NCBI GenBank assembly: GCA_003415625.1
Contig: PYIU01000010.1
Span: 62,001 to 126,000, forward strand
Source: Aquanectria penicillioides
Lineage: Eukaryota > Ascomycota > Sordariomycetes > Hypocreales > Nectriaceae
DNA: 64,000 nucleotides
Direction of reading: 5' to 3'
In this document: positions 22,755-35,858 of the stretch, piece by piece
How positions within the stretch are numbered: position 1 is the stretch's first letter
Layout: each line of letters opens with the position of its first letter
Position numbers and translations under genes: made by a program
The notes under the pieces: generated by a model
The model's database searches: none
What the model was told of the DNA's origin: nothing
What the model saw: the letters and a program-made list of their open reading frames with translations, nothing else

Positions 22755-25399
22755 AAATAGTAGTAATTGCTTCTTTCTATTGTATAGCTGCAATCCCTAT
22801 TAACTATCTAAAAGTTAATAATTTATAAAGGGATAATAAAAATACCAATAGAACTACTAAAATTAATAGCAAAAGCTAAATAAGTAAGATTAGCTAACTT
22901 AAAAAGGAATTCTTCCCCTTTTAAAACTAGACTGCAATTAATAAGCTGCAACTAATAGATCTAGCCACAATCTAAAGGTTTTAGACCTTTTTACTATAAA
23001 ATCTAACTTATATTATAAAAGGAGTTACTTTAGTAAATTCTTTTATTTTTAATAAATTAAAGGATCTATTCTATTAAATATATAATAATAATAGCAAACT
23101 ATAAAATATCAGTCAGCCCTAAAAAGAAGCTTTTTTTATTTATTAAAATATTATTAATCAATATATAGTTATATCCACTTAAAAAATAGTTAAAAGCATT
23201 ATTTTAAATGCTAAAATAGCAAAACTAGTGCTAAAGAAGCGCTTAAAGGCATAATACTTAAGCTCCTTAAAGGACTTTAACTGCAATTAAGAATTTATAG
23301 TTAGTTAAGAAGGATTTATTAAAAAAAAGGCAATAACCTTTAATACCTTTAATTAAAAACTTTTAATAAAAAAAGGGAAAGAATTAATAAATAATTTACT
23401 ATTTCTATAAAGACTATTATAAGACCTATTTCAATAAAAGAAAGGGAATTTAATAGACCCTAAAGAATTAAAGGGTTTATTAAGCAAAAGCCAAATATTA
23501 ACCTTAATCTTATTAAACCCAATACTAATAAAGATAAATTCTACTAATAGCTAAAAAACCTCTAGTTTAAGGGAATTATTAGGATCTTTTAATACCATTA
23601 AGTAAAGCATAAAACTTAACCCTTTAGTAGTAATAATGCAAGCAATCTACTAGCAATTAAAAAGAGTAAAACTATTAAACTAAGTGCTATTTGCAAAGAA
23701 AGTTACTATTATTCTAATAAATCCTATATCTTAAGCTTAAGTTCAGCCGCTAAAAGCAAGCACTCTAGCAATAGTCTAGAATTATTACATTAAGCCCTTA
23801 ATTTTGCCTATTAAAGAGCCTTTATTAATTAAGTAAAATTAAAAATTAAAGATCTATAACTAAAGCTAGCCTTATAACTTATAGTACCTAAAGCATAAAA
23901 ATAAAGGTATATTAAGCTATATAAATAGTTTCCTATATTAACTACCCTTAAAATTAATAATATTAAAACTGCCCTAATAGAATATAAAAGCGCTTAATTA
24001 AGCATTAACTTTTGCATTAAAGTCTTATAAAAATAATATTTAACTTTAAGATATAGGCCTCTTTTAGCCTAATATAAAAGAAGGGAATACTAATAGTAAA
24101 GGTATATTTTATAATAAAAAATAGATTATTTTTAGCAATATTAAACTATAGATTAATACACTTAAATCTCACTAAATAAACGCCAATCCTAATACTTAAG
24201 AATATATTTATATAAATCTATAGAGTTTATTCTATAGATCTACACTTATTTAATATTACTATTAATTAAACTAAAATAAAAGGAAAGAGCTATAGAAACA
24301 ATTAATTAATATACTATATATATACCTTTATAAAAAATTTAAAATAAAGTTAAATAATACAATAAAGTAGCTAAAATTAGCTAAATATATTAAGACTAAT
24401 ATTATAAAAGACATTTTTATATAAATATTTACTGTAAAAGTCTTTATAAGAAAGCAGGCTTTTAGCTATATAGCTAATATTTAGCTTCTTTTTGCAGTTT
24501 ATATAAAATTAAATTTAAAACTAAAAGTGCTTTATTTAGCACTAATAGTATAAAATATAAAATCCTTATTCTTAAGGGCAATTAATAAAAAGTAATATTA
24601 GCTTAAAGATAAGCTTTAAGCTATACCTTAAGGGGTTAGTAGACCTAATATAAAAAAGGCATTTATTGCTAATAAAAGTAATAGATCTAATAATATAATT
24701 AAAAATAAAGAAGTGCATTAAGGATACTAAAGTAAAGAAAACTATTTTAATAGATAGTACTAAACTATACCTTTAAAGCGCTTTAATAATTAAGAAACTT
24801 AATATAGGAACTTAACCCTAAAGAAGCTTAAAATAAATTAGTAGAAAATAAAACCTTAATGGAATAATTAATTGTATAAATAATAGAGAAATAATAACTA
24901 TAATATATATATATTTGCTTAAGAGTAAGATAGTAAAAATCGACTGCCTCTATAAAGATTTAATTAATATTAATATTAGAAGGGAGCCTTAAATAGTAAA
25001 GCTAATCTCTTAAAGGTTTGGCTATACTATAATAATAAAGGATTTTATTAAAGATATTAAGAACTATTAAATAATAGATATATACTAATAGAAAAAGGGA
25101 ATAATTTTAATAAGTTATTAAAAGGTTTCTTTATTAAAGAGAATAAAAATAATTTAGCTTTTATAGAAATCTATTATATAAGTAAAGAAAGAATAAAAGA
25201 TATAAACTTTATATTAAAAATAGGCTAAGTTATTAAAGCTATAGATAGGCCTAACTTTTATTAATATTTAAAAAAAAAAGCAAATACTTACTTTAAGCTA
25301 TTAATTAAGTTTAATAATAAAGGCAATTTCTATAATATTTATATTAATACTAAAACTTTAATAGTTTTAGTTAATAAGGAATAGTTAAAAGCCTATATA

Positions 25400-28300
25400 A
25401 TAAAAGTAGTATAAAAGCAATAAGCCCTAAAGAGAGTAAATAGGGTTAGCGCTAATATAGAAATTCTAAAATTAGCTACTTTTAACTTTTATATACTTAA
25501 AATTACTAAAAATAAAGAAGTATCTATATATTTTATAGTAATTATAGATATTATAAAACAATTAAGACTTAAAATACTAATAGAAATAAACTTTTTATTT
25601 AAGTATAAAGCTAAAATTAATTTTATTAATCTTAATATTATATTTTACTTAGCCTATAATATAATCTTTAGGGCAGAAGTATTTTAAATGCATTAAAAGA
25701 ACTTTACTAAAGTAATAATTAATATAAATATAATAATAATTATACTAAAGGAGATTGCTTTTATTTAAGCTAATTAAAAGAACCTCTTTAACTTTAGAGA
25801 TGCTTAAGGAAATCTAAAGGCCTATTACTTTTAATCCTTCTATAGTATTATTTTTAATACTATAGTAAATAAAACTACCTTAAGATTAATTTAGATTTAT
25901 AATGCTAGCAATAAAAAGCTAATTATAAAATAGTAATAATAAATAGAATAAATTGCTAATTATAATAGAAAGAAGAAAGCTAACTATATTAAAATGGATA
26001 AAAGTATCTTTAGCCTATAGAGAAAGGAATTTAACTCTATAAAAGGATTTCTAGCTATTGCAAAAGGGAACAATCCATTAAAAGAAGATAAGAGATTTAA
26101 TCTATTTAAAGTTAATACTAGCACTTTAAGCTATAGGATTTCTAGACCTAAAAATATCCTTAACATTAAGAATAAGTATAAAATATATATAGCCTACTTA
26201 AATTAAATAGTAGTAGAAAGGATCTATAATATAATAAATAGATATAATATTTATAGGGATAAAAGGATTATCCCTATACCTAAAGAAATAAAGATATAAA
26301 TAGACTTAATAGATAGATAGTAAAACTAAAAATATATAGTTAGAAAATATTTATTAAGCGCTAAAGACTATATTTTATTAAATAAAAAATATAATAAGCT
26401 ATAAGCAGAAGGCAAAATAGGACTAATAGACTAACTAGCCCTAATAGTATGCCTTACTTTTATTATCTAAAGGGTAATAAATAGCAAAAGGAAAGAGAGA
26501 GTTATAGTTAATTTACAATTGCTTAACTAACTAGCTATACCTAATGCCTATCCTTTACTTAATTAATTTAATATTATAGCTAATATAAAGAGTAAGAAAT
26601 TTTACTTTATAATAAATAGATTAGGGTTTTTTTACTAACTGCCTATTTTAAGTGCCTATAGAAACTATATAGTTATTATATTTAATAGAGGACTTAAGGT
26701 TTTTAATATTATATTAATAGGATTTAAGAATGTATTAGTATTTGTATAAAGGTTTATAAATTAACTTTTTAAGGAATATAGATACTTTATGCAAGCCTAT
26801 ATTAATAATATAATTATCTTTTTAATACTTTAAATAATTATTTAAAGCACTTAAAAATTGTCCTAAAGTTAATATAGAATAATAGGCTATAAATTGCAAT
26901 AAAGAAATCCTTCTTTAGATACCCTATAGTATAGCTATTAGGTTTTATTATTAATAGTAAAGGAATCCATAAGACAAGCAATAGATTAAAGGCATTTGCA
27001 AAAATAACCTTTTTAAAGAATCTATTAGTGCTTAAAACCTTTATTAAAATAGTAGGATACTTATAGTAAGGGATTTTATAGTATAATATTTAAATCTAAC
27101 CTCTATAGATATAAAAAATAGTAATATTGCAGTAAGCTAAAGAGTAGCAATTAATTTCAATTAGGCTATTAAAACTAGCTTAAAGGAAGAAAGCAATAAT
27201 CTAAATATTTAAACTAATAGAAAAAGAATTAAAAGCATTTTAAGACCTAAAAACCTTCTTAAGAATGCAGTTCCTTCTCTATTATTACAATCTAATAAAG
27301 CCTCTATTTTTTAAGCTAAATGCATATAAGAATGGATTTAGGTTATATATCTTTTAGCTCTATAGAGACTAAAATAGAATTAGCATTTTAGGCAAAAATA
27401 TCCCAGCCACTTAATTAAAACTAATACTATTTCTTTTAAGGTTAATCTCCTTAATGGAATAAAGCTATAGTTTTACTAAAGTAAAAGTAATAGTAATTGC
27501 TTAGGCTATTAGAAAGCTATAGAAAATAGTCTAATTTAATTGCAGTTTAATTAATATTGTAATAGACTATACTACTATAAAAGGGATTATAATGTATACT
27601 TCCCTTAATATAATAGACCTTAATAAAGCTAACCTAAAGCTTATTAAGATCTTTAATTATTTCTTTAGATTTAACCTAAAAATATTCTATATTCCTAAAA
27701 CCCTTAATATAGTTTTAAACACTCTTTTAAGGCTATTAGTAAAGAAACCACTCTATTGGCAAGCTATAAATAGCCATTTTAATAAGCTAAATGCTAAAGC
27801 CAATATAGTAGAAGCTAATGCAGTTAAAATTGCAATATTACTTAAATTCCATAAGGAAATGCTTAAGGGATATAATAAGAACTTAAAACTTAATAGAATC
27901 TGCATTTATATTTAAGGGATTTAATAAAATAATACTTAAAACCTATAGAAGAAGTAATATATAAATCCATTTTGCCTATAGGAGCTAGTAGAAAATAGAT
28001 TGCTCTATTATATAGATTATAGAGAGCAAAAAAGACTCTATATTTTAAGGCTAGCAGTTAAAACTATCCTTATAACTATTTATAATAACTTATAGTATAC
28101 TAGAATCTTTAAGATTTTATATAAATTAAGCTATATCTATTTCTATAGAATAAGCAAAATAGTAAGGAAGTTTATTGTATACTGCCTAATATATAGAGAG
28201 AATTTAATAGATAGAAGATTGCTAATAGGCAAACTAAAGTTAATTTCTATAGTTTTATAACTATTTTATATTATTATATTAAACTTTATAATTAACCTTT

Positions 28301-29400
28301 CTAAAGTTATATCTATAGGTATAGTATAGGCAATCCTAAACTATAATAAGCTAAATTAATTATATTTAATAAACTATTTATTTTTAAAGAAAACTATTTT
28401 TATATTAAGGCATTTAATATATACTATATAAAATTAAGCATTTATTTTATTAAAAGCATTACTTTTATATAATTAAGGAATACCTATATATATTTTTAGC
28501 AATTAAAACCTAAAGTTTATAAGTAGTATATAAAGAGCTATATTAGCCTTTCTTAATATAAAGGTCCTTATATTTACTATATATTACTTCTAAACTAATA
28601 ATATATCTAAAAGGAAGAATTAAATAATAAAAATTGCAATATAGTATTATACTACTATAAAGCTAAATATACCCTAAATACAAGCGCTTTTAGTAATTCA
28701 ATATAACTTAAATAATACAATTGCCTTAGCTATAGATCGCTTATTAAATAAACTACTATATAGTTTTAAACTAAAAATAGTTATTAAATTTACTACTAAA
28801 AGTAAAGTTATTAACTAAAAAGCTAATAGAACTGCACTAAAGGTCTTATATAAATTATACTTATAGAAAGTGCAACTCCTAATAAATATAATAGCTATAC
28901 TATTAAAAATCCAATATAATTAATATTATTAATTAATTAAAATTAATAAAAAAGATATTATTTACCTATAGTTATATAAAGGATACTATTTACTAAAGAA
29001 ACTAAAGTATAAATAGTCTTTTATTAAAGCTAAACTCTATAAGGTAATCTATAAGATCTATAGCTAAGCTATTAAACTTAACTTCCCTTTATATTAGTAA
29101 GTATATTTAATAGTTTCTATTGCCTAAATATAAAAACTAAAATAAGGGGATAACCCTTTTAATTATATATTGCTATTACTATTAGCTATTAAAATCAATA
29201 GAGATAAAGCAATAGGCTAATAGAAAGTAAATAGAATTATTTAGTAGAAGATTTAATAGTATAAGTAAAGGCTAATGCATTACTTTCTATTGCAATAAAA
29301 AGAATATACTACTAAAAACAATAAATAAATAAATAAAACTAAATTAAAGGAAAATGCTTTTAATTTTATTAATAAATATTTAATTGCTAACCCTATACTA
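25400..29400 (+). pseudogene. gypsy pol relic (protease, RT, RNase H, integrase)
   Basis: Reverse transcriptase: FYQ.PI...YRNYIVIIFNRG with VFNIILIGFKN..., then AYINN at 26795-26809 in the place of the catalytic YVDD, Val and both Asp codons changed by G-to-A. RNase H and the connection are partly readable at 27592-27915, a 107-residue window free of stops (PKTLNIVLNTLLRLL corresponds to the LNIVPDALSRL block). The integrase zinc-binding and core region is recognisable by IVYCLIYRENLIDRR and LNFIINL. A chromodomain-like end is near 29.2-29.4 kb. No function is possible. Confidence 0.75.
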
Positions 29401-30589
29401 TAGGAAAAAGAATATAAAAAAAAAGGTTAGAAATTGCTATAAGGTATAGTAAATTTAGTGTTTAAATAGCTAAAAGCTGCCTATTAACTCTTACTATTAT
29501 AAGAAAATTCTCTTTTATATATTTATTATTTAATTTAAAAGGATTTAGCATAAAGGTAGCTAAATTCTATAAAAAAGGGAATATTTAAAATAGATTAATA
29601 GTAATTTATAATTGGCTTACTTAATGTATAATTAAGGTGATTAAATAAAGTAAATAATTAAGCGCCTATATAGTATAAAGGCAACTACTATAGCCTAATA
29701 TACCTCTTTTAACTTCTTTAACTTTATATAACCTCTATTTTCTATTTCTATATATAGCCCTATATTTTATTGATTTTAATAGTATAAATGCTAGAACCTA
29801 TTGCCTATTAAACTTTTTAGCTTTTCTTCTTTATTTTATGCAAATATTTAACTGCTATAGAAACTATTATCTATATTATTAGATTTAGCATCCCTATTAT
29901 TAGTTTTAGCCCCTTTACTATTAATTTCTATACTTTTCTTTACCTTTTTTTTATAAATATCTATATAATAGCTAGCCTAATGCTTACTATATTAAATCTA
30001 GTACCTTTACTGCCAATTTTAGCTTCTTTACTGCTAATTTTAGCACCCCTTTATAGCTTAAGCCCCTTTAGCTTTAGACTTTCTACTATTAGCTAATAGC
30101 AATATAGAACTTATTGCTATATATTAGTAAATTAAATAGTAAAATAATATATATAAAGCTTATTCTATTAAAAAGAAGTATAAATCTATTAGTTAATTTA
30201 TTAAAAACTATATTAATTAGTCTTTCTTTAATAAATATAAAGTCTCTTGCAATAATATTTTATCTAGACTTTTAAATAGGCGCTAAATATTATTTAATAG
30301 ATATAATAGGCTTATTAATACTTATAATAATAGCAGTAATAAATCTAATATTAATATTAATAATTCTAATACTATAATATTATTAATTATAGTATTCTTA
30401 GCAAAAAATAATAACCTAATAGAATCTATCTATAACTTTACTATTAATTGTAACTATATTAATAATAATATTAGCCTTTTTAATAAAGACTTAAATGCTA
30501 GTATATAATAACTTTAGGATAATGCAAATGCATTAATATAAATAGAAAAGGAAGGGGATTTAAATTAAGATTAAGAGTTTTTATCTTTA

Positions 30590-32345
30590 AACAATAAAAT
30601 AAAGGATAAAGATAAAGAAAACAATAAAAAGGTTATAATAGTTAGTAGAAGACATACTAAATACAGTAAGAAGAGTATTAGCAAAAAGACCTTAAGAGGA
30701 AAGACTCTTACTTAATATAGCAAAAGGGATTTAAATGCTTAAAATGTAAATTAAAATCTTATTGCTTTAACTATTAATACTTATAAAGGATTTAAATAGA
30801 AAGTAAACATTTCTATAAGTAAGGGTTTAGCCTACTATAAATACAATAAATTAATAGAAATAGTAAGGTTAAAGGATAATAGAATTAATACTAAAGGCAC
30901 TATAATCTATAATAATTACTATCTTTTAAGCAAACTAATTAATAGACTAAAAAGCTAAAGGCAAAATAATATATTTATTTACCTTATTTATAACTTTTAG
31001 CTTTATAGCCTAAAGGGTACTTTTAGTAGTAAACCTAATAAATCCTACCCTTTAATAAACCTTTTTATTAAATATAAAAAAGTTATTAATTAATACTATA
31101 ATTAAGTTAATAAAAAGACTAGCATTAAGTTTAAGCCTTTTAAGGTGGAATTTAGCTTTATTTAGTGCATTAAAATCACTACTATAAATGCCTTTACTTC
31201 CTACTAAAACAGCAAGTATAATAAGTTTTAGGGGAACTACTAGCACTTTATAGCTAAGCTGCCTAAAAAGAAAAAGGCAATAGCTATAGTTTTTATTAAT
31301 CCTTATAGTACAATTAATGCTTTAGCCACTAAATACCTTATTACTATAGGGTATAATTATCTAATAGATATTAATATATTAAATTAGTATAACCACTCTA
31401 TTAAAAACAATTTATTTATTGCAAAAGCTATTATAGCTAATATAGCTATTAGTGCCCATTAAGCTATAACTAAAATTAAGACTTTAAAAAATAAAATTGC
31501 TTAACTTAAGGAGCAGCTTAAGGCTAATACTAAATCTACTAATATTAAATTCTATAAAGTTGCCAATAAAGTTAAGGAATAAGCTATTAATATCTTTACT
31601 TTTAATAACTTAATTACTTATTTTAATACTATTAGTAATAGCTAAAATAATAAAATTAAAAAATTAATAATTTAAATAGTAAAAGTAAAAAAATTTAAGT
31701 TAATAGCTCTTTTAGTAGCTAATAAAGCTAAGCTAATTAAAACTATTATAGCTTAGATTAAATTTAAACTCTCTTAAAGCAGATTGGCTAAAGGCAATTA
31801 ACTATTTTATACACTTACTTTTAGTCTATTAAAATAGGCGCCTTTATTAATACTTTAGGCAAATAATGCAATATATTAATATATAAATTTACAGCCTATT
31901 AGTAACTTTCTTTTAGAAAAGAAGCAACCTAATAAAGCTATAGCAGCTAGCTCCTTTAAGCGCTATAAGCCTAATAATGCAATAAAGAAATTAGCAGCTA
32001 GGCCATTAAAGTCAGCTCCTAATAAAAAGGAATTCCCTTTTACTATTATTAATATTAACAATCTATTCAATTAACTATATCCTTAATACTCTATATGCTA
32101 ATACTAGTAGCTATTAAACTAGCTAAATCCTATTAAAGTTATATAGAATTAAAAGGAAATAATAGGGAAATCTATAGATCTATATAAGGATTTAAGAACT
32201 TTACTAAAAATTTAAAAGCTAATAGCTAAATACTATAGTTATATAGAATAAATAAGAACAATTAATAAATAAAGTAAGTATAAGGCAAATATTAAGGACT
32301 TAGCTTTAGTTTTTACTACTATAAATAGTAGTCTTTCTTTTAATC
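30590..32345 (+). pseudogene. Additional coding relic between pol and the right LTR
   Basis: From at least 31020 to about 32340 one + frame runs with no frameshift, interrupted only by TAA/TAG (Gln-type RIP stops). It encodes a Lys-rich product with a probable coiled coil (TLKNKIAQLKEQLKANTKS). I do not recognise it: it is not RT, integrase or a transposase. It could be an extra retroelement ORF, a captured host gene or the gag of another nested element. Confidence 0.45.
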
Positions 32346-32355
32346 TAAAGGCATT

Positions 32356-32666
32356 TATTATATATATAGATTATATAATAGATAGTACTTTTAAATAATT
32401 GGCCTTTATATCTTTTAAGTAAAGGTTAATAATTTATAAGTATATTTATACCTTAAGACCTATTATTATAGTAGTCTTAAGATATAAGTTAAGTAAAGTT
32501 TAATATATAATTAATTATTATTTATAGCTAAGCTATTAATTCTAATATAATTGTAGAGCCTATATATATGCCTTTTAGTATAACCGCAAGATAAATAGTA
32601 CTATAGTTCTATTATTAAGACTATTACTTCTAATACCACTTATAATAGAATAAATAAACCATAATA
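32356..32666 (+). repeat. Right LTR of the gypsy element
   Basis: 311 bp, aligned end to end with the left LTR; followed directly by the CTTAT duplication at 32667-32671. Confidence 0.8.
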
Positions 32667-32671
32667 CTTAT

Positions 32672-33230
32672 TAAGGGATTTTAATTCTATATTTAAGGTT
32701 TCTATATTATCTAAAGGATTAAAAAGATATTAATAAAAACCTAAAGATAGAGAAGAAAGTATACAACTATTATTATATTAAGCTGCATACTATTATTAAA
32801 ATAGTCTTTAGGTATTATAAGTAGAAGTTTAAGATTATTCGCTATAATACTGCTAAATACTTATTTAGTGATTAGATTTAGATTGTATATATAGTTACTG
32901 GCCTATATAACTTCATTTCTGCTATTAGGGTTAAGCCTAATGCTAAGAGATAGAAAAGGAATGCACTTTTAACTGTTTTAAAGCATTAGGCCCTTTAAAG
33001 GGCTAGGAATTAAGTAAACTGCATTATGCTATTTTAAATAGGCAGGGATATAAAAGATTTAATAGCAGAATAGATCTAAAAGTTATTAAAAGAGTAGAAA
33101 ATAATAAAGTTAATAATATATTAGAGTTAAAGTTATACTATTAAAATTAAAGGCTAAGATAAGGCAAAAGTGGAAGCCTAAAGATATAAGTATAAAGCAA
33201 TAAAAGGTGCATAAATGCATACATTAAATA
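32672..33230 (+). mobile_element. PIF/Harbinger-type transposase, C-terminal part (RIP-mutated)
   Basis: Continues the frame cut at 22444. The segment LHTIIKIVFRYYKQKFKIIRYN...QIQIVYIVTGLYNFI corresponds to the family block LRNVVERIFGVLKRRFKILR...QVRIVYALTALHNFI, ending in a Lys/Arg/Gln-rich tail. The E of the DDE triad would lie in the VERIFG motif and is read here as I/K (IKIVF), so it is lost. Confidence 0.7.
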
Positions 33231-34400
33231 GACCTTTAATCTCTTTAGCTATTAAAATGCATATATTCCTATAGTAAATTAATTGAATAGCTATTAGTAA
33301 GCTATAATAACCTTGCATTTAAGTATAATAACTTTATATCCCTAAAAATTCTTACCCCTCTAAAAATAACCTTACTACTATACAATACTATACCCTATAT
33401 TACTAATTAAAATATATCCTTAAGCTGCCTATTAACCTATGCCTCTTTCCTCTCTTTAGTCTCTAGAGAATTCCAAATAACAGCATTTATAGGGTCCTTA
33501 TTAATTCAAGCTATAATCTAAAGGCATTTATCTATCCCTCACTCCTGCATTATGGAAAAACAGTCCTTAATAGCTTATTTTAGGTCCTTTAAACCTAATA
33601 GGTATAATATATATTTATGCCTTTAAACCTTTTGCTAAGATAATAGCTCCTTTATATTATCTATTATTATAACCTTCTTTTAGCTCTTTAACCCCCTAAA
33701 AGCAAGCAATAGAATAGAATTCAATAAGATTTAGCTAAAAATGCATCCAGCCGTTCCTTAATGCAATAAACTCCTAAATAGGGTAAGGGGCATATTAGTA
33801 GGTATAATAGCTGCCTCTTTAGGATTAAATGCATCTTATAGTAATAAAGGCATTAATATTATGCTTTAAGTATTGCTTATATTGCTATTGCCTTTATTAA
33901 AGGGATTAGTTTCTATATCTGCATTCTAATGCTATTAAAATGCAGCATTATTACTAGCTTTTGCAATTATCTTGCTAGCTAAAAGGTTATTTAAGAATAT
34001 CTTAGATTAGGTTTTAATAGTAATTTCCTCCCCAATTAAAAGGCCATTATAAAGGGCTTTTCTTGCTATTTATAGGTATTTTTCTAAAAACTTCTCCTAA
34101 TTATTAAGGCTTATAGAAAGCTGCCTAGTTTTCTAATTATAATCTATTCTAAAAGTATATTCTATCTTTTAAAATACCCTCTAGAAGTTATAAAGACCTT
34201 AAAGCTTACTCTTAAATACCTTTACATCCTATACTGTACTATCCTATCGATCCTTAAAGGGACCAATAAAGGATTAAAAGAGGGCATAGATTATTAAGTT
34301 CTTCTTGCTGTAAAGCTTTCCATTGAGTTTAGCTTTATAGAGGCAACCTAGGAAGAAGAGGGTCTAGTTGTAAGACTATTGCCAACCCTATGGGTTTGAC
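33231..34400. mobile_element. RIP-mutated sequence, rest of the Harbinger-type element
   Basis: AT-rich with the same dinucleotide bias. On the minus strand a fairly continuous but heavily stopped frame runs from about 34300 to 33350 (PLKDR...TFRIDYN...LLIGEEITIKT). It may be the companion DNA-binding ORF of the element, but I could not match it to the Myb/SANT consensus. Confidence 0.35.
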
Positions 34401-34710
34401 CCTAATTGCGATATATCGGATAGCTGGCTAGCTGGCGGCTAATAAGACAAACGCCATAGCATTCTTACTAACAATCCCCTATGCCTAGGGCGTTTTTCCT
34501 ACTTGAAAGGAGTGCCTAGAGTGAACAAGGCTGTCACGAAGTCTTCGAATTCAGCGCCTTTCTAGACCACTAAGGCTGCGGCGGGGTTAAAGGCGGTGAG
34601 GCAGCTGTTCGAAATAGGCTTAGGTGGGTTGGAATGAATGTAGGACGGTACTTGTTCAAAGTCATGCTAATTTATGCAGCAGATGTATCTTTTGATGTCT
34701 GTTCTCAATT

Positions 34711-34735
34711 CTGACCGGCGTTACCGATCACACCC
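34711..34735 (+). repeat. Right copy of the 25-bp inverted repeat
   Basis: CTGACCGGCG...TCACACCC, the exact reverse complement of 21307-21331, about 300 bp outside the AT-rich block. Confidence 0.8.
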
Positions 34736-34889
34736 ATGATGAGGATTGAATCTGATGTCAGCAGATATGAAACATTTCAGCATGTCTACACAATGTCTTC
34801 ATGTCTGAATTCTATCATCAACTCACGAAAATATCCTACAAACTGGCGCAAGCTGTTGGCTGTTATCTTCTTCCATCAGCCATTTAACC

Positions 34890-35858
34890 ATGGTCTTAAC
34901 ATCTGCCTGGTGGCATTTCCTTGAGCGTTATGTCTACAACATCCCCGAACCCCCTCCTCACCAGCGTGCCGAGCCTCTACAAGTCATCTGCGTTGGACCT
35001 CCTCGCTCTGCCACAGAGTCTCTCCAGGCTGGGTTAATTAAACTAGGATATGACCACACCCACCACGGCTGGGACATCATCTTTGAAACGCCAAATCGAG
35101 CCCAAGGATGGGCCCGACTAGCTCGACGAAAATGGCTCGGCGATACCGACGAATCTCACCTTCAGCAGCGACAACCGGGGGATCCGCTAATCGCAGCCTG
35201 GGAGTTTGACGAACTTCTCGGTAACTGCACAGCAGTAACAGATGCAGCTGCGAGTGTCTTTGCTACCGAAATGATTGACGCTTATCCAGACGCAAAGGTC
35301 ATCCTCAACACCCGGAATGACATGGGTGCATGGATGGATAGCATGGACAGTTCGTTGCTTGCTGTTAATAAGAATTGGGGATTTTATGTACTATCCTGGT
35401 TCGACTCACGCGCATGGTGGGCTTGGCATGCCTACGAACGTTTTCTATGGCCTGGTCTCTTCCGCTGCTTAGATGAACGCAATGGTTTCTCAAGGAGCAC
35501 TGCAGCCCGAGGAAAATGGGTGTACAGAGGTGAGTTATCATATTTTTTTCTACATGGAGGCATAAGTACCAATGATGATGTCTTAGAGCACTGCAACATG
35601 GTGCGTGGGATGGTGCCAAAAGAACGACTGTTAGAATGGAGTGTTGAAGATGGCTGGGAGCCACTCTGCAAGTTTCTAGGCAAGTCTGTGCCAGAGGAGC
35701 CGTTTCCCCATATCAATACCCGGTCAGCAGGCTGGAAGAAGAGGGAAAATGAGATTTTTGCTGAATTTATTAGGCCGGCGATGCAAAACTTTTGCAAATT
35801 GTCTGTAAGTGTGTTGGGTGTTGTTATTGGAATATTCGTGTGGTATTATAAAGGATGA
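34890..35858 (+). CDS. Fungal sulfotransferase-like protein with C-terminal membrane anchor
   Basis: The whole stretch from ATG 34890 is open, but 35530-35586 (GTGAGT...TCTTAG, 57 bp) is an in-frame intron: removing it replaces unrelated residues by VYREHCNMVRGMVPKERLLEW, as in the family. The spliced product is 303 residues. Near the N-terminus VICVGPPRSATESLQAGL is the 5'-phosphosulfate-binding loop of sulfotransferase-fold proteins; VILNTRNDMGAWMDSM fits the 3'-phosphate motif. A hydrophobic C-terminus (VSVLGVVIGIFVWYY) suggests a membrane anchor. Fungal members of this group have no proven reaction, so substrate and even sulfotransferase activity are inference. It is the first intact gene to the right of the transposon block. 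Confidence 0.8.
   Translation: MVLTSAWWHFLERYVYNIPEPPPHQRAEPLQVICVGPPRSATESLQAGLIKLGYDHTHHGWDIIFETPNRAQGWARLARRKWLGDTDESHLQQRQPGDPLIAAWEFDELLGNCTAVTDAAASVFATEMIDAYPDAKVILNTRNDMGAWMDSMDSSLLAVNKNWGFYVLSWFDSRAWWAWHAYERFLWPGLFRCLDERNGFSRSTAARGKWVYRGELSYFFLHGGISTNDDVLEHCNMVRGMVPKERLLEWSVEDGWEPLCKFLGKSVPEEPFPHINTRSAGWKKRENEIFAEFIRPAMQNFCKLSVSVLGVVIGIFVWYYKG

Larger units (their letters stand above)
22445..32666 (+). mobile_element. Ty3/gypsy LTR retrotransposon, 10.2 kb, RIP-inactivated
   Basis: LTRs of 310 and 311 bp bound the element; their TG...CA ends have become TA...TA, as RIP would produce. The inside contains a recognisable gag/pol order on the + strand: gag/protease-like sequence before about 25.7 kb, reverse transcriptase near 26.5-26.9 kb, RNase H around 27.3-27.9 kb, integrase about 28.0-28.8 kb and an integrase C-terminal/chromodomain-like tail to about 29.4 kb. 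Nearly all disruptions are TAA/TAG at expected Gln/Trp positions. It sits inside a Harbinger-type transposase. At 10.2 kb it is long for a gypsy element because of an extra 2.9 kb between pol and the right LTR. Confidence 0.8.

Noticed and set aside
27592..27915. A 107-residue open frame in the AT-rich block as a gene
   Set aside because: It is the surviving window of the gypsy RNase H/connection region, flanked by RIP stops in the same frame.
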